Source: Marinobacter litoralis (lineage in GTDB: Bacteria; Pseudomonadota; Gammaproteobacteria; Pseudomonadales; Oleiphilaceae). From it: DNA of 64,000 bases. Below are positions 7,464-15,418 of this stretch, one piece after another. Under the pieces are notes generated by a model, which was not told the DNA's origin, made no database searches, and saw only the letters and a program-made list of their open reading frames with translations. The stretch's first letter is position 1; every line of letters begins with the position of its first letter. The stretch covers positions 481,262-545,261 of the forward strand of contig NZ_QMDL01000002.1 in the NCBI RefSeq assembly GCF_003336705.1. The letters are read 5' to 3'. A program made the position numbers and the translations under genes.

Positions 7464-8477
7464 ATGTTTACTCGTATTCCTCTCTGTCAATTTATTACCG
7501 GCTTGTGTTTTGCCGGTGGAGCCGCACTCCCGCTGTCTGCCTTCGCTGATTTCAAGCCGTTAACGGACTCCACCTTGTCATCGGTTACAGGACAAGCCGG
7601 TGTGACCATTGAGCTGGAAACCAAGCTCAATATCGATCGCATCACCTGGACCGACGAAGGCGCCCTCAGCGTTAACGGGTTTCGCTTATCGGGCCACAAC
7701 GACACCACCCTAGACAACTTGAGGCTGACCGTCGATATCGCCGGCGACGGCGAAGTACTGGAGCATGGGTTTTCAGAAATAGCCCGCCGCGCCGCTGCGG
7801 GCCAACTGGATACGTCTAACCCCGATGTTGCCGATGCTCTCGCCAAATACTCGATGGGCGGCAGTTACGGCAAAGCCTTCAACAGCGGGGATATGGTGAT
7901 TCATCTGGGCGCCACCGATTATGGTGATCCCACCAACCTGAACGATTATCTGAGAGCGGTTGATTTTGAATTGGGCATAGACAGCCTGACCACGTCCGGC
8001 TCGGAAGGCAGTGCCAACCTGTTCTCCAACATTCTGCTTCAAGGCTATGTTGGCCCTACCGATCTGATCATTCGAAATGGCGGCACCTCTACTCGAACAC
8101 TGGGCAATGGCAACACGGTATCGGGCTCTGAGCTGCAATTGGATACACACTTTGAAATCACCAACGGCAGCCTGAATTGGGATGCCGCTGACCTGATCTT
8201 CATTTTCAACTTTGCCGCGGTGGGCATTGAAGGTTTGCAGATTCATAACCGCCGGGGTAACGACACCCTTGGCCACTTTGGCATGGCCAGCGCCACCGCG
8301 AAGCTGTCTCAGGGCACCAGTGCCGGTTCGGGCAAAAGCGGCTTATCCATTCACGATGTTGAGTTCCGTGCCGACATCGATATGCCTGTTTTCAAAGTGG
8401 GCGGCACCAGCATCGGTTCCGTGCAATTCACGGACTTTGCCATTAAAAACACAACGATCATGGTTTACGGCCACTAA
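7464..8477 (+). CDS. Secreted DUF6160-type protein of unknown function
   Basis: 337 residues with a signal peptide (about 1-29, ending AFADF). The mature start FKPLTDSTLSSVTGQAGVTI is the conserved N-terminal motif of the DUF6160/FilA-related family, found in gammaproteobacteria, sometimes near pilus-like genes. The remainder is rich in beta-strand patterns, glycine, asparagine and aspartate, with no cysteines after the signal peptide, which fits an extracellular or outer-membrane beta protein. No pilus genes are nearby and function is unknown. It is monocistronic; 85 bp separate it from the next gene. Confidence 0.7.
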   Translation: MFTRIPLCQFITGLCFAGGAALPLSAFADFKPLTDSTLSSVTGQAGVTIELETKLNIDRITWTDEGALSVNGFRLSGHNDTTLDNLRLTVDIAGDGEVLEHGFSEIARRAAAGQLDTSNPDVADALAKYSMGGSYGKAFNSGDMVIHLGATDYGDPTNLNDYLRAVDFELGIDSLTTSGSEGSANLFSNILLQGYVGPTDLIIRNGGTSTRTLGNGNTVSGSELQLDTHFEITNGSLNWDAADLIFIFNFAAVGIEGLQIHNRRGNDTLGHFGMASATAKLSQGTSAGSGKSGLSIHDVEFRADIDMPVFKVGGTSIGSVQFTDFAIKNTTIMVYGH

Positions 8478-8562
8478 CTGCTGGCAGTTATTATTGATCG
8501 GTTTACACTGTAATGACGTACTTTCTACGCCAGTTTCTTCGGCGCAGCATAAGGAGCATTCA

Positions 8563-9510
8563 GTGAGCAATATTCCCGTTGGCATAAGCACTTGCCTGCT
8601 AGGCAAGGAAGTTCGCTACGATGGTGGCCACAAACATTCCCGTTATTGCACAAAAGTGCTCGCTCAGCATTTTGATTTCCGCTCTATCTGCCCCGAGCTT
8701 GAGGCCGGTTTAGGGGTACCCCGCCCCGCGATTCATCTGCGCGAAAAAGACGGCGAGTTACGCCTGACCGACAACAAAGGCACCGCCGACCATACTGAAG
8801 CGATGGATGATTTCATTCAGCAGGTGATGCCGTCTTTAGCAGATTTGCGCGGCTATATTCTGATGGCCAAATCGCCCAGCTGCGGCATGGAACGCATCAA
8901 AATTCACGATGCCGACGGCAAAGTGATGAACCGGGATGGCCGCGGCCTGTTTGCCGAGGCACTAATGAAAGCTTACCCGCTAATGCCGGTTGAAGAAGAG
9001 GGCCGCTTGAACGACAACGTACTGCGGGAAAACTTCATTGAGCGGGTGTTTGCTTACGACGACTGGATGCTGAACGTGGCCGGCGACAAGCTCACCAAAC
9101 AATCCCTGCAGGATTTCCACAGGCGCTACAAATTCGCGCTGCTGGCCCATTCCGAGAAGATTTACCGCCAGCTTGGCCCGATGCTAGCTGATATGAAGTC
9201 CGAACCCTTAGAAGACATAGCAGACCACTATATTCGCGGCTTTATGGAAGCCATGACCCAGCGTGTCAGTAGGGGCGCTCATGTGAACGCCATGAACCAT
9301 TTGCTCGGTTACCTGAAAAATGACATGAGTGCGGCAGACAAAACCGTACTGTTAGAGCAGATTGACGCTTATCACCGCGGCGAAGTGCCGCTGGTTGTAC
9401 CGATGACGCTGCTGCGCTTGGCACAACGCCGGGAGCCTGTGGACTATTTGAGCACTCAGAAATACCTCACGCCCTACCCTGACGAGTTGGGTTTGAGGAA
9501 CAACGTATAA
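8563..9510 (+). CDS. DUF523 and DUF1722 domain protein (YbgA-like)
   Basis: 315-residue fusion of two domains. DUF523 (about residues 5-150) begins VGISTCLLGKEVRYDGGHK and has the motif AKSPSCGMERI. DUF1722 (YbgA, about 190-310) has RRYKFALLAHSEKIYRQLG and the tail PYPDELGLRNNV. Conserved cysteines in the first half suggest metal or thiol chemistry. The biochemical role is not known; the fused form is widespread in proteobacteria and is often found near photolyase genes, which are absent here. The start is GTG 8563, with AAGGAG seven bases upstream; the in-frame extension to 8212 overlaps the preceding gene and is rejected. Confidence 0.85.
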   Translation: MSNIPVGISTCLLGKEVRYDGGHKHSRYCTKVLAQHFDFRSICPELEAGLGVPRPAIHLREKDGELRLTDNKGTADHTEAMDDFIQQVMPSLADLRGYILMAKSPSCGMERIKIHDADGKVMNRDGRGLFAEALMKAYPLMPVEEEGRLNDNVLRENFIERVFAYDDWMLNVAGDKLTKQSLQDFHRRYKFALLAHSEKIYRQLGPMLADMKSEPLEDIADHYIRGFMEAMTQRVSRGAHVNAMNHLLGYLKNDMSAADKTVLLEQIDAYHRGEVPLVVPMTLLRLAQRREPVDYLSTQKYLTPYPDELGLRNNV

Positions 9511-9528
9511 CTGAACCGCTGAAAAAAC

Positions 9529-9568
9529 AAAAAGGGGCAGATGGTTTCAAACCACCTGCCCCTTTTTT
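9529..9568. terminator. Bidirectional terminator
   Basis: AAAAAGGGGCAGxTGGTTT and its complement AAACCAxCTGCCCCTTTTTT form a long hairpin with A/T tracts on both sides, placed between two convergent genes (stops at 9510 and 9587). It should work in both directions. Confidence 0.92.
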
Positions 9569-9586
9569 ATGCTCGAACTGGTTTGT

Positions 9587-10321
9587 TTAGAAACCGTAGA
9601 GCAGTGACACCGCCAGTTCCGTGTCGGTCTTCTCTGACCCTTCGGGAGCATCGGATACGTGCTTGACCCGGTAAGCCACCTTCATGGACAGGTTGTTCAT
9701 GATGGAGCTCTGCAACGAGGTTTCCGATTTGGAAATCGTGTTGTTGTCGTCCAGGCCGATTTCGGTGCTCAACTTCTGACGGAACAGCGAGTTTTCAGAC
9801 AAGCCGTAATCGAACTGTGCGGCCAAACGCGCAATAGCGTCTTCTTCCACATCCCGGCCGGTATCCGGATCAACTTCCATGCGCTTGTTGTAGCGATAAC
9901 CGGCACCCGCAGAGAGGTCCAGGAATGAGCGCTTGCCCGATTGCCACACCCGGTTTCCGTAACCGGTGGTGACGGATGATTCGAACTCGTAACCCGAGAA
10001 GCGATCGTCTTCCCAGTTACCGCGCAAGAACCAGTACTGCTGTTCGTCGAACTTGTAGTTGGTTTCCAGCGCCGCTCTGTACTCCTCGGCAGTGGTTTCG
10101 TCGTCTGCCTCGGTGTACTTGGTGCTGAACTCGCCGCTGTTACGCCAAACTTCCCGGTCGTTGATCAGGCCCAGGCGGCCGTTCACCTTGGTTTCGTCGG
10201 TGTTGCCGGATGTCATCAACACGCCCAACTCGGCCTCACCTTCCCAGTTTTCACTTTCTTGGGCCTGCACCATGGGGGCCAGCGCCAAACAAGCGATAAC
10301 CACTGGCTTCCTGATCAACAT
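9587..10321 (-). CDS. DUF481 outer-membrane protein (YdiY-like)
   Basis: 244-residue exported protein. A signal peptide (MLIRKPVVIACLALAPMVQA) precedes a DUF481 beta-barrel-like domain that starts with WEGEAELGVLMTSGNTDETK, the diagnostic N-terminal motif, and ends in phenylalanine (LLYGF), as outer-membrane proteins do. Strand-like alternation runs through the whole mature chain. Family members are often called salt-induced or acid-inducible outer-membrane proteins, but the function is unresolved. It sits 25 bp downstream of trhO on the same strand, so it may be co-transcribed, and ends at the bidirectional terminator. Confidence 0.85.
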   Translation of the reverse strand: MLIRKPVVIACLALAPMVQAQESENWEGEAELGVLMTSGNTDETKVNGRLGLINDREVWRNSGEFSTKYTEADDETTAEEYRAALETNYKFDEQQYWFLRGNWEDDRFSGYEFESSVTTGYGNRVWQSGKRSFLDLSAGAGYRYNKRMEVDPDTGRDVEEDAIARLAAQFDYGLSENSLFRQKLSTEIGLDDNNTISKSETSLQSSIMNNLSMKVAYRVKHVSDAPEGSEKTDTELAVSLLYGF

Positions 10322-10346
10322 AACGTCTCCTTAGTTCGGTTTGGTA

Positions 10347-11366
10347 TTACGATGACGCCGATTTACGGGCGCGCTCGCCTTCAAGGCTTTTCCGCGCCTG
10401 ACGTTCACGCTCTGCCTGCTTGCGTGCTTTTCGTTCGGCAATAATTCGGGCAGCCTCGCCACCCACGTGGGCTTCACCACGCTGCTCGGCCAAACGCATT
10501 TGGTGCTCGCGCTCTTTGAACCGGGCTTTCTGTTCTTCGGTCAGTGATTCAATGCACTGATGGCAGCTCACGCCTTGCTCGTACTCGGGACGTAGCTTGT
10601 CGTCTTCGGTGATCGGGCGACGGCACGCGTGGCACTGGTCGTAATCACCCCGTTCGAGATTGTGATTAACCGTGACCCGATCATCAAATACAAAACATTC
10701 ACCTTTCCACAGGCTTTGTTCTTGGGGCACTTCTTCGAGATATTTCAGGATGCCGCCTTTCAGGTGGTAAACCTCCTCAAAGCCCTGCTCTTTCAGGTAC
10801 GCCGTGGATTTTTCACAACGAATGCCGCCGGTGCAGAACATGGCGACCTTTTTGTGTTTGGCCGGGTCCAGGTTCTGCTTCACGTATTCCGGGAATTCGC
10901 GGAAGGTGTCGGTGGCGGGGTTGAGCGCGTTTTGGAAGGTACCGATCTCGACTTCGTACTGGTTACGGGTATCAACTACCAGCACTTCCGGGTCGGAAAT
11001 CAGCTCGTTCCATTCTTTGGGATCTACGTAGGTACCCACTACTCGTTTGGGGTCGATGCCTTCCACGCCCATGGTGACAATCTCTTTCTTGAGTTTGACC
11101 TTGGTGCGTTTGAAGGGCTGAAATTCTACGAAGGATTCTTTGTAGTCGATGCCGTCGAATCGTTCGTCGCTGGCGATCCAGGCTTTAACGGCGTCGATGC
11201 CTTCGCGGCTGCCGGCGATGGTGCCGTTGATGCCTTCACGAGCCAGCAGCAGTGTGCCGTGCACGTCTTTTTTCAGCATCAGGTTTAGCAGTGGGTCGCG
11301 TAGGTCTTTGTAATCGTTTACAACTGCGAACTTATAGAGTGCGCAGACAACAACGTTGTTGCTCAT
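10347..11366 (-). CDS. trhO: tRNA uridine(34) hydroxylase TrhO (rhodanese family)
   Basis: Oxygen-dependent hydroxylase that makes 5-hydroxyuridine at the wobble position of some tRNAs (formerly UPF0176/YceA). The 339-residue protein has an N-terminal acylphosphatase-like domain (1-100), a rhodanese domain (about 120-220) with the catalytic loop [11 protein letters not shown] around Cys178, and a C-terminal region with CHACRRP and CHQC, followed by a basic tail rich in [12 protein letters not shown]. The domain order is that of the family. Its 5' region on the minus strand includes a 99-bp repeat element with CsrA-type hairpins, 147 bp upstream of the start. Confidence 0.92.
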   Translation of the reverse strand: MSNNVVVCALYKFAVVNDYKDLRDPLLNLMLKKDVHGTLLLAREGINGTIAGSREGIDAVKAWIASDERFDGIDYKESFVEFQPFKRTKVKLKKEIVTMGVEGIDPKRVVGTYVDPKEWNELISDPEVLVVDTRNQYEVEIGTFQNALNPATDTFREFPEYVKQNLDPAKHKKVAMFCTGGIRCEKSTAYLKEQGFEEVYHLKGGILKYLEEVPQEQSLWKGECFVFDDRVTVNHNLERGDYDQCHACRRPITEDDKLRPEYEQGVSCHQCIESLTEEQKARFKEREHQMRLAEQRGEAHVGGEAARIIAERKARKQAERERQARKSLEGERARKSASS

Positions 11367-11512
11367 AATGCTCTCCTGCGGGCCGGATCGTAAATCCGGA
11401 GCATGATTGATGGTTATCGCGGGCTTGGTGCCAGCTTCGGGGGCGATTTTAACGCACTTTGGGGTGGGTTCAAGTTAGGGCTTTCCGTGAACGGTGCCTT
11501 GTTGCCGCCCTA

Positions 11513-11611
11513 TGCGAGGGGGAGCTTTCCAAAATACGCTGTGGATACATCCTTGTACGCTCGGCTCCGCCATCCATGGCTGCGCACGATTTTGGAAAGC
11601 TCCCCCTCGCA
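11513..11611 (-). repeat. Dispersed stem-loop element with two CsrA-type hairpins (copy 1)
   Basis: A perfect 23-bp inverted repeat (11513-11535 against 11589-11611) encloses 53 bases. Within them, read on the minus strand, are two short hairpins: 11546-11557 with loop AGGA (GTACAAGGATGT, a full match to the CsrA SELEX consensus RUACARGGAUGU) and 11569-11580 with loop TGGA (GCCATGGATGGC). A second copy at 31085-31180 has the same architecture with different stem sequence. It lies between the DsbA-like gene and trhO, in their sense orientation. No U-run follows the stem, so it is not a plain terminator. Confidence 0.75.
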
Positions 11612-11644
11612 CAGGGCTATCTCTGTGCGGGGGTTGGAGAGTCT

Positions 11645-12376
11645 TTAGTCTTCGGCTTTGTTTAGTTCACGCTCGACTACTGCGGATAGCTGGCCCCAAC
11701 CGGGACGGGTCAACTGGATGTTATCGACCAGTACCGTTGGCGTGCTGGCTACGCGCAGTTGCATAGCCACTTGCAGGCTTTGTTCAACGGCTTCTTTGTG
11801 CAGTTCTGTGGTCATGCAGCGGCGGAAGCGGCGCTCTTCAAGGCCTAGGTCGTTGGCGTAGCGGGTGAAGGTGGCGACCGGGTCGTTCGATCCGCTCCAG
11901 GAGGATTGCGAACCGTAGAGCTTGTCGTGCATGGCCCAGTATTCGCCCTGATCACCGGCGCAACGTGCCGCTTGGGCGGCTGGCATGGCGTTGGCGTGCT
12001 GGCGCAGTGGCAGGTCAAAGTAAACGAAACGCACTTTGCCGGAATCAACGTATTCTTTTTTCAGGCGCTGACTGGCTTCAGAGAAACGGGCGCAGGCCGG
12101 GCACTGATAATCGGCGAATTCACGCACCACCACAGGGGCATCTTCTGCACCGACCGAGGTACCGTATTGATCGAAAATAGCCGGAAACTGGTCGGCGTTC
12201 TTAGCGGCCACCGGCAGGTTGCTAGAGGTAGGTGCAGGAGGCGTGGTCATGAAGTAGACCGCAGCAATCACTGCCACGACAACCACCACCGCAATGGCGA
12301 TCAGTGCAGGTTTTTTATTTCCTTGATTACGCGGCGCAGGGGCGCCCGTTTGTTTGCGTCGCTTTGCTTCACCCAT
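11645..12376 (-). CDS. Membrane-anchored DsbA-family thioredoxin-fold protein
   Basis: 243-residue thiol oxidoreductase facing the periplasm. A basic, unstructured start (MGEAKRRKQTGAPAPRNQG) is followed by one membrane helix (about 24-44), a Pro-rich linker and a thioredoxin fold of the Thioredoxin_4/DsbG type. The redox motif CPAC is at residues 92-95 (ADYQCPACARF), and the cis-proline loop is VASTPTVLVD. Further cysteines occur at ARCAG and RRCMT. It probably oxidises or isomerises disulfides in exported proteins; the partner is unknown. The gene is 13 bp downstream of acpH and probably in one transcript with it. Confidence 0.85.
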   Translation of the reverse strand: MGEAKRRKQTGAPAPRNQGNKKPALIAIAVVVVVAVIAAVYFMTTPPAPTSSNLPVAAKNADQFPAIFDQYGTSVGAEDAPVVVREFADYQCPACARFSEASQRLKKEYVDSGKVRFVYFDLPLRQHANAMPAAQAARCAGDQGEYWAMHDKLYGSQSSWSGSNDPVATFTRYANDLGLEERRFRRCMTTELHKEAVEQSLQVAMQLRVASTPTVLVDNIQLTRPGWGQLSAVVERELNKAED

Positions 12377-12389
12377 TTTGGGCTCCTTG

Positions 12390-12971
12390 TTAGGTGTCCG
12401 GAAACTGGCGGGCGAAGGTTTGAAGCTCCGGGAAGAACTGCAAGAAATTCGCCTCTAGTTCGCACTCATTCTCCCGAATTTCATCAATTATTCCAGTAAA
12501 TTGATTGGGAAAGCGGATGCGTTCGGCTACCCGATCCAGGGCGAATCCGATGTTGTCCAATTCCTGATAGGCACTAAACCAGTCGTGTTCCACCATGCGT
12601 CGGGTAACTTTGATCATTGCGGGAGGCATGACCGGCTCGTGGGCACTAAGTTCCCGATATACGGTATGAATGAACGCGGTTTGTTCGAAATCGCTATAAC
12701 GATGCCAGTGGCGCAGTAAGAAGTGGTCGTAGAGGATGTCTAACGCGACACCGGCAAAGCGCCGGCGTTGCTTGGAGAAGAGTTGTTTGCTGGCCAGTAC
12801 CTGCGGGTGTTGGTCGGTGAAGGTATCCACCGCCAAGTGGTGCCGCACACCGTCCAGCACTGGTGCAGGCAAGTCTGACCAATCAACACCTCGGGTGAAA
12901 TCTCCGAGAATGCTGCCCACCCGAGCCTCGGCGGAGTCCGGCGCGAGAAACGTGTGGGCAAGATGATTCAT
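12390..12971 (-). CDS. acpH: Acyl carrier protein phosphodiesterase (AcpH, DUF479)
   Basis: Removes the 4'-phosphopantetheine group from acyl carrier protein, in the cytoplasm. The 193-residue protein begins MNHLAHTFLAP and has GSILGDFTRGV and HHLAVDTFTDQHP near the N-terminus, and DILYDHFLLRHW at about residue 80, the His/Asp-rich motifs of the HD-like AcpH family. Length matches the E. coli enzyme (193). It is followed closely by the DsbA-like gene. Family assignment is clear; activity is inferred. Confidence 0.88.
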   Translation of the reverse strand: MNHLAHTFLAPDSAEARVGSILGDFTRGVDWSDLPAPVLDGVRHHLAVDTFTDQHPQVLASKQLFSKQRRRFAGVALDILYDHFLLRHWHRYSDFEQTAFIHTVYRELSAHEPVMPPAMIKVTRRMVEHDWFSAYQELDNIGFALDRVAERIRFPNQFTGIIDEIRENECELEANFLQFFPELQTFARQFPDT

Positions 12972-13011
12972 GGGTTAGTGCTCCCTCGGGCTAGTGCAAA
13001 ATCACATAGCC

Positions 13012-14439
13012 TTAATCATCGCATTCGATTCCGATTGCCTGAAACCCGTCGGTGACTTTTTGGTATTCGACGCTTACAACGGCACAGTCGCGCCAGCCTT
13101 CGTTTTCACTTCCTACGTTTTGATCGTAGGTTATCTCGACGCCCAGAACAGTAAGTTTTCTGGAGTTTGGGTCGTCCGCGGTTAACTGCCCGGTTAGCTC
13201 ATACTCACCGCTGTCTTCAGATTCGATTTCGATGTTAAGCGCTTCAAGGAAGAAGGTGCCATTCGCATCTTCACGTTCGATGCCTTCCACTTCGAGGAAA
13301 TTCGCCTCAGAAAGCGGCGTTTGGTCGTCATCGTCCCGGTCGATCAAGGTGTTGTTGGTAATCCGAACTCGTACTCCCCCGACGTTCAGCTCGTTTTCTG
13401 CCGAACCTTCAAAGGGGGACAGAACACCGGCTTCAACTTCAGCATTGCCCTCAAAGAGGTCAATTTCTTCTGCATAGAGTCGGCCAGTTCTAATTTCACC
13501 CTCCACCTGTACCAGCAAGCCGTCGGCGATACGTGAACGGGCGAAATCATCGAACTCGGTTTCGTTGTCATAATCAACCTGAACGCCGTTCAGTGAGAAT
13601 GTCGAGCCGGAAACATTCAAAGACTGCACGGGGCCTGTCATTTCTATTTCGCCACCTTCCTCACGGAGGAATCGACGATCATCTGAATAACGGATCTCGG
13701 CTGCGGTGACATCGCCACCCTCGGAGAGGAAGCGGCCTTCCACCTCAACCAATGCGCCTTTCACGATGTCATTGATCGTGAGGTCTCCGGGATAACTGAC
13801 GCCCTGGCCGCCACGAATCCACTGATCACCAATCCGGAACTTATCTAACTGAACCTCGTCGATTCGCCCTTCCAGCTCCAGCGGAAAATCCGAGCCCGTG
13901 GTGGCACTACCTATGAAGCTGGCGCGGTATCCGTCTGCCGTCCGCCAGGCGCTGACTCGTACCGTCATGCCTTCGGTGAGGTTGCCATCTTTGACACGTA
14001 CTACCGTGCGCCGGTCGTAGCTGATCGTCTGTCCCAATACACGGAAACTACCGGGCGTGCCTGTGCTTTCGTCGGGCACTACAATATCCGTCACCGGCCC
14101 GCGGAAGGTGTCGTCGTATTTCAGGGCTTCGGCGTTGCCGGAGCCGTCTTTATTCCACTTCCCTTCGATCCGTAAGATCATGCCTTTTTCAAGGTCACCT
14201 TCGGTCGAAATTTCGTCGTTGCTCTCAACACGCTGGTTTACGATGTCGCGGGTTTCAAATTTCACGCCATTGACAAAGACGCTGCCAAAACCCGATACCG
14301 GACCAACACTGGAGCCCGTGCCGCGAATGCCGCCATCCGCAACGCTGGTGCCACCACCACCTCCGCAGGCAGCCAGAATGCCAAGCGCGATCGGAGTGAG
14401 TCTCAGCGTCAGGCGTTTTTTAGTGGATACCGGATTCAT
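13012..14439 (-). CDS. DUF5666 repeat lipoprotein
   Basis: 475-residue lipoprotein. The start ATG 14439 has AGGAG nine bases upstream and gives a signal with lipobox LGILAAC (lipidated Cys25) followed by a Gly run. The rest is a chain of about five to six beta-rich DUF5666 units, each built around phrases like GPVSGFGSVFVNGVKF, GMILRIEGKW and LVQVEGEIRTGRLYAEEIDL; it is very acidic. Function is unknown; an OB-fold-like surface role is a guess. The gene overlaps the upstream DUF6502 gene by 20 bp, so they form an operon. A paralogue follows at 15419-16840, and both units share TGGGA-N6-TCCCA palindromes. Confidence 0.8.
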   Translation of the reverse strand: MNPVSTKKRLTLRLTPIALGILAACGGGGGTSVADGGIRGTGSSVGPVSGFGSVFVNGVKFETRDIVNQRVESNDEISTEGDLEKGMILRIEGKWNKDGSGNAEALKYDDTFRGPVTDIVVPDESTGTPGSFRVLGQTISYDRRTVVRVKDGNLTEGMTVRVSAWRTADGYRASFIGSATTGSDFPLELEGRIDEVQLDKFRIGDQWIRGGQGVSYPGDLTINDIVKGALVEVEGRFLSEGGDVTAAEIRYSDDRRFLREEGGEIEMTGPVQSLNVSGSTFSLNGVQVDYDNETEFDDFARSRIADGLLVQVEGEIRTGRLYAEEIDLFEGNAEVEAGVLSPFEGSAENELNVGGVRVRITNNTLIDRDDDDQTPLSEANFLEVEGIEREDANGTFFLEALNIEIESEDSGEYELTGQLTADDPNSRKLTVLGVEITYDQNVGSENEGWRDCAVVSVEYQKVTDGFQAIGIECDD

Positions 14440-15340
14440 TGGGGTCTCCTGCCAGCGATTTGGGCTGGTGATGGTCATCAGATAAAGTGGAATCAGCAGC
14501 GCTGCGCGCCTGAATCGGATCTTCGAAATAAAACACACCCACGCCGGTGCGCACCCGCTCCCCTGAGTGATTGGCGGAGGATTGCGACAGATCCTGATCG
14601 TAAGGGGCCAGCCATTGGTCCAGTTCTTCCAGCAATCGCTGCGATTTCTCTGCCGCAAACTGTTGCCAACGCACAATGACTTCCGGGGGGATGTTGTCGT
14701 AGGTCAGGGTTCTCTGAAACAGCGGCGCCCGGCCGGGCTGGCTGTCGGTCAGGTTATGATCAATCGTTGCCACCAGGTCTGACACGTCTTCACCAAAGAT
14801 CTGCAGCATTTCTTCGCTGTCGCCTGTTGGTACATACGCACGTTTCTGAAGGTACAACTTGCCGGTTTGCTCATCCGCGGAGACAACGCCCACGCGAAAC
14901 AATTCATCCAATACGGCTCGTGGCGGCATGTCGCCGCTGTACTTGCGCACCAGTTCGGTGAAACTGCCGTCGCCTTCAAAGGACAACATAGCAGGCTGGC
15001 CATCAGCCGCCTGAAAGGCGCCGTCCCGAACCCAGCCCGATACCACTCGGGAAGCGCGGTTGGCATGGGAGCGGCCGTCACTGCCTGAGTGTTCACCGGC
15101 CAAAAGATCTCGCTGCCGCTTTACTTCTTTGCGAGTGAGCCCCGTCATCACGGCGGCTCTGGAATCTGTTGGTTTGCGTCGCCCATCGGTAAAATCTTCG
15201 AGGGCGGCCTCCACATAGGCACGCTTCACCAGATCAGCAAATTCACTGAACGGGATACCATTGCGCAACAGCAACCGGGCCAACGGCCGGAGTATGCGGT
15301 ACAGCGCTTTATGCAGAGGATTCGTGTTGGTTGTCGTCAT
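14420..15340 (-). CDS. DUF6502 family protein, likely regulator of the DUF5666 genes
   Basis: 306-residue cytoplasmic protein with no signal or membrane helix. The N-terminal 75 residues contain RPLARLLLRNGIPFSEFADL and RAAVMTGLTRKEVKRQRDLL, which look like two helix-turn-helix-like units and are the conserved core of DUF6502. The middle (SRVVSGWVRDGAF, MPPRAVLDELFRVGVV) continues helical. The family regularly occurs next to DUF5666 genes. Here it lies between two of them, overlaps one, and has a TGGGA-N6-TCCCA palindrome four bases before its own start, so I infer it is a DNA-binding regulator of both. That role is untested. Confidence 0.7.
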   Translation of the reverse strand: MTTTNTNPLHKALYRILRPLARLLLRNGIPFSEFADLVKRAYVEAALEDFTDGRRKPTDSRAAVMTGLTRKEVKRQRDLLAGEHSGSDGRSHANRASRVVSGWVRDGAFQAADGQPAMLSFEGDGSFTELVRKYSGDMPPRAVLDELFRVGVVSADEQTGKLYLQKRAYVPTGDSEEMLQIFGEDVSDLVATIDHNLTDSQPGRAPLFQRTLTYDNIPPEVIVRWQQFAAEKSQRLLEELDQWLAPYDQDLSQSSANHSGERVRTGVGVFYFEDPIQARSAADSTLSDDHHQPKSLAGDPNESGIH

Positions 15341-15343
15341 GTT

Positions 15344-15359
15344 TGGGATTGTATTCCCA
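15344..15359. promoter_or_regulatory. Palindromic operator TGGGA-N6-TCCCA upstream of the DUF6502 gene
   Basis: TGGGATTGTATTCCCA, a 5+5 bp dyad directly before the DUF6502 start codon. It has the same arms and spacing as the two sites upstream of the DUF5666 gene at 15419. The position overlapping the ribosome-binding region suggests repression or autoregulation. Confidence 0.65.
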
Positions 15360-15418
15360 TAGCCGTCCTGAAAGCCAGAAAGGGCCGCCTCACCGGCAGC
15401 CCTTTCTTACCTGAGTGC

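Noticed and set aside
8212..8562. N-terminal extension of the DUF523/DUF1722 protein
   Set aside because: It would overlap the preceding gene by 266 bp, and a GTG with an AAGGAG site at 8563 fits the family start.
11513..11611. IS remnant or MITE with terminal inverted repeats
   Set aside because: No target-site duplication is evident, the stem is unlike that of the second copy, and the conserved part is the inner pair of GGA hairpins rather than the ends.
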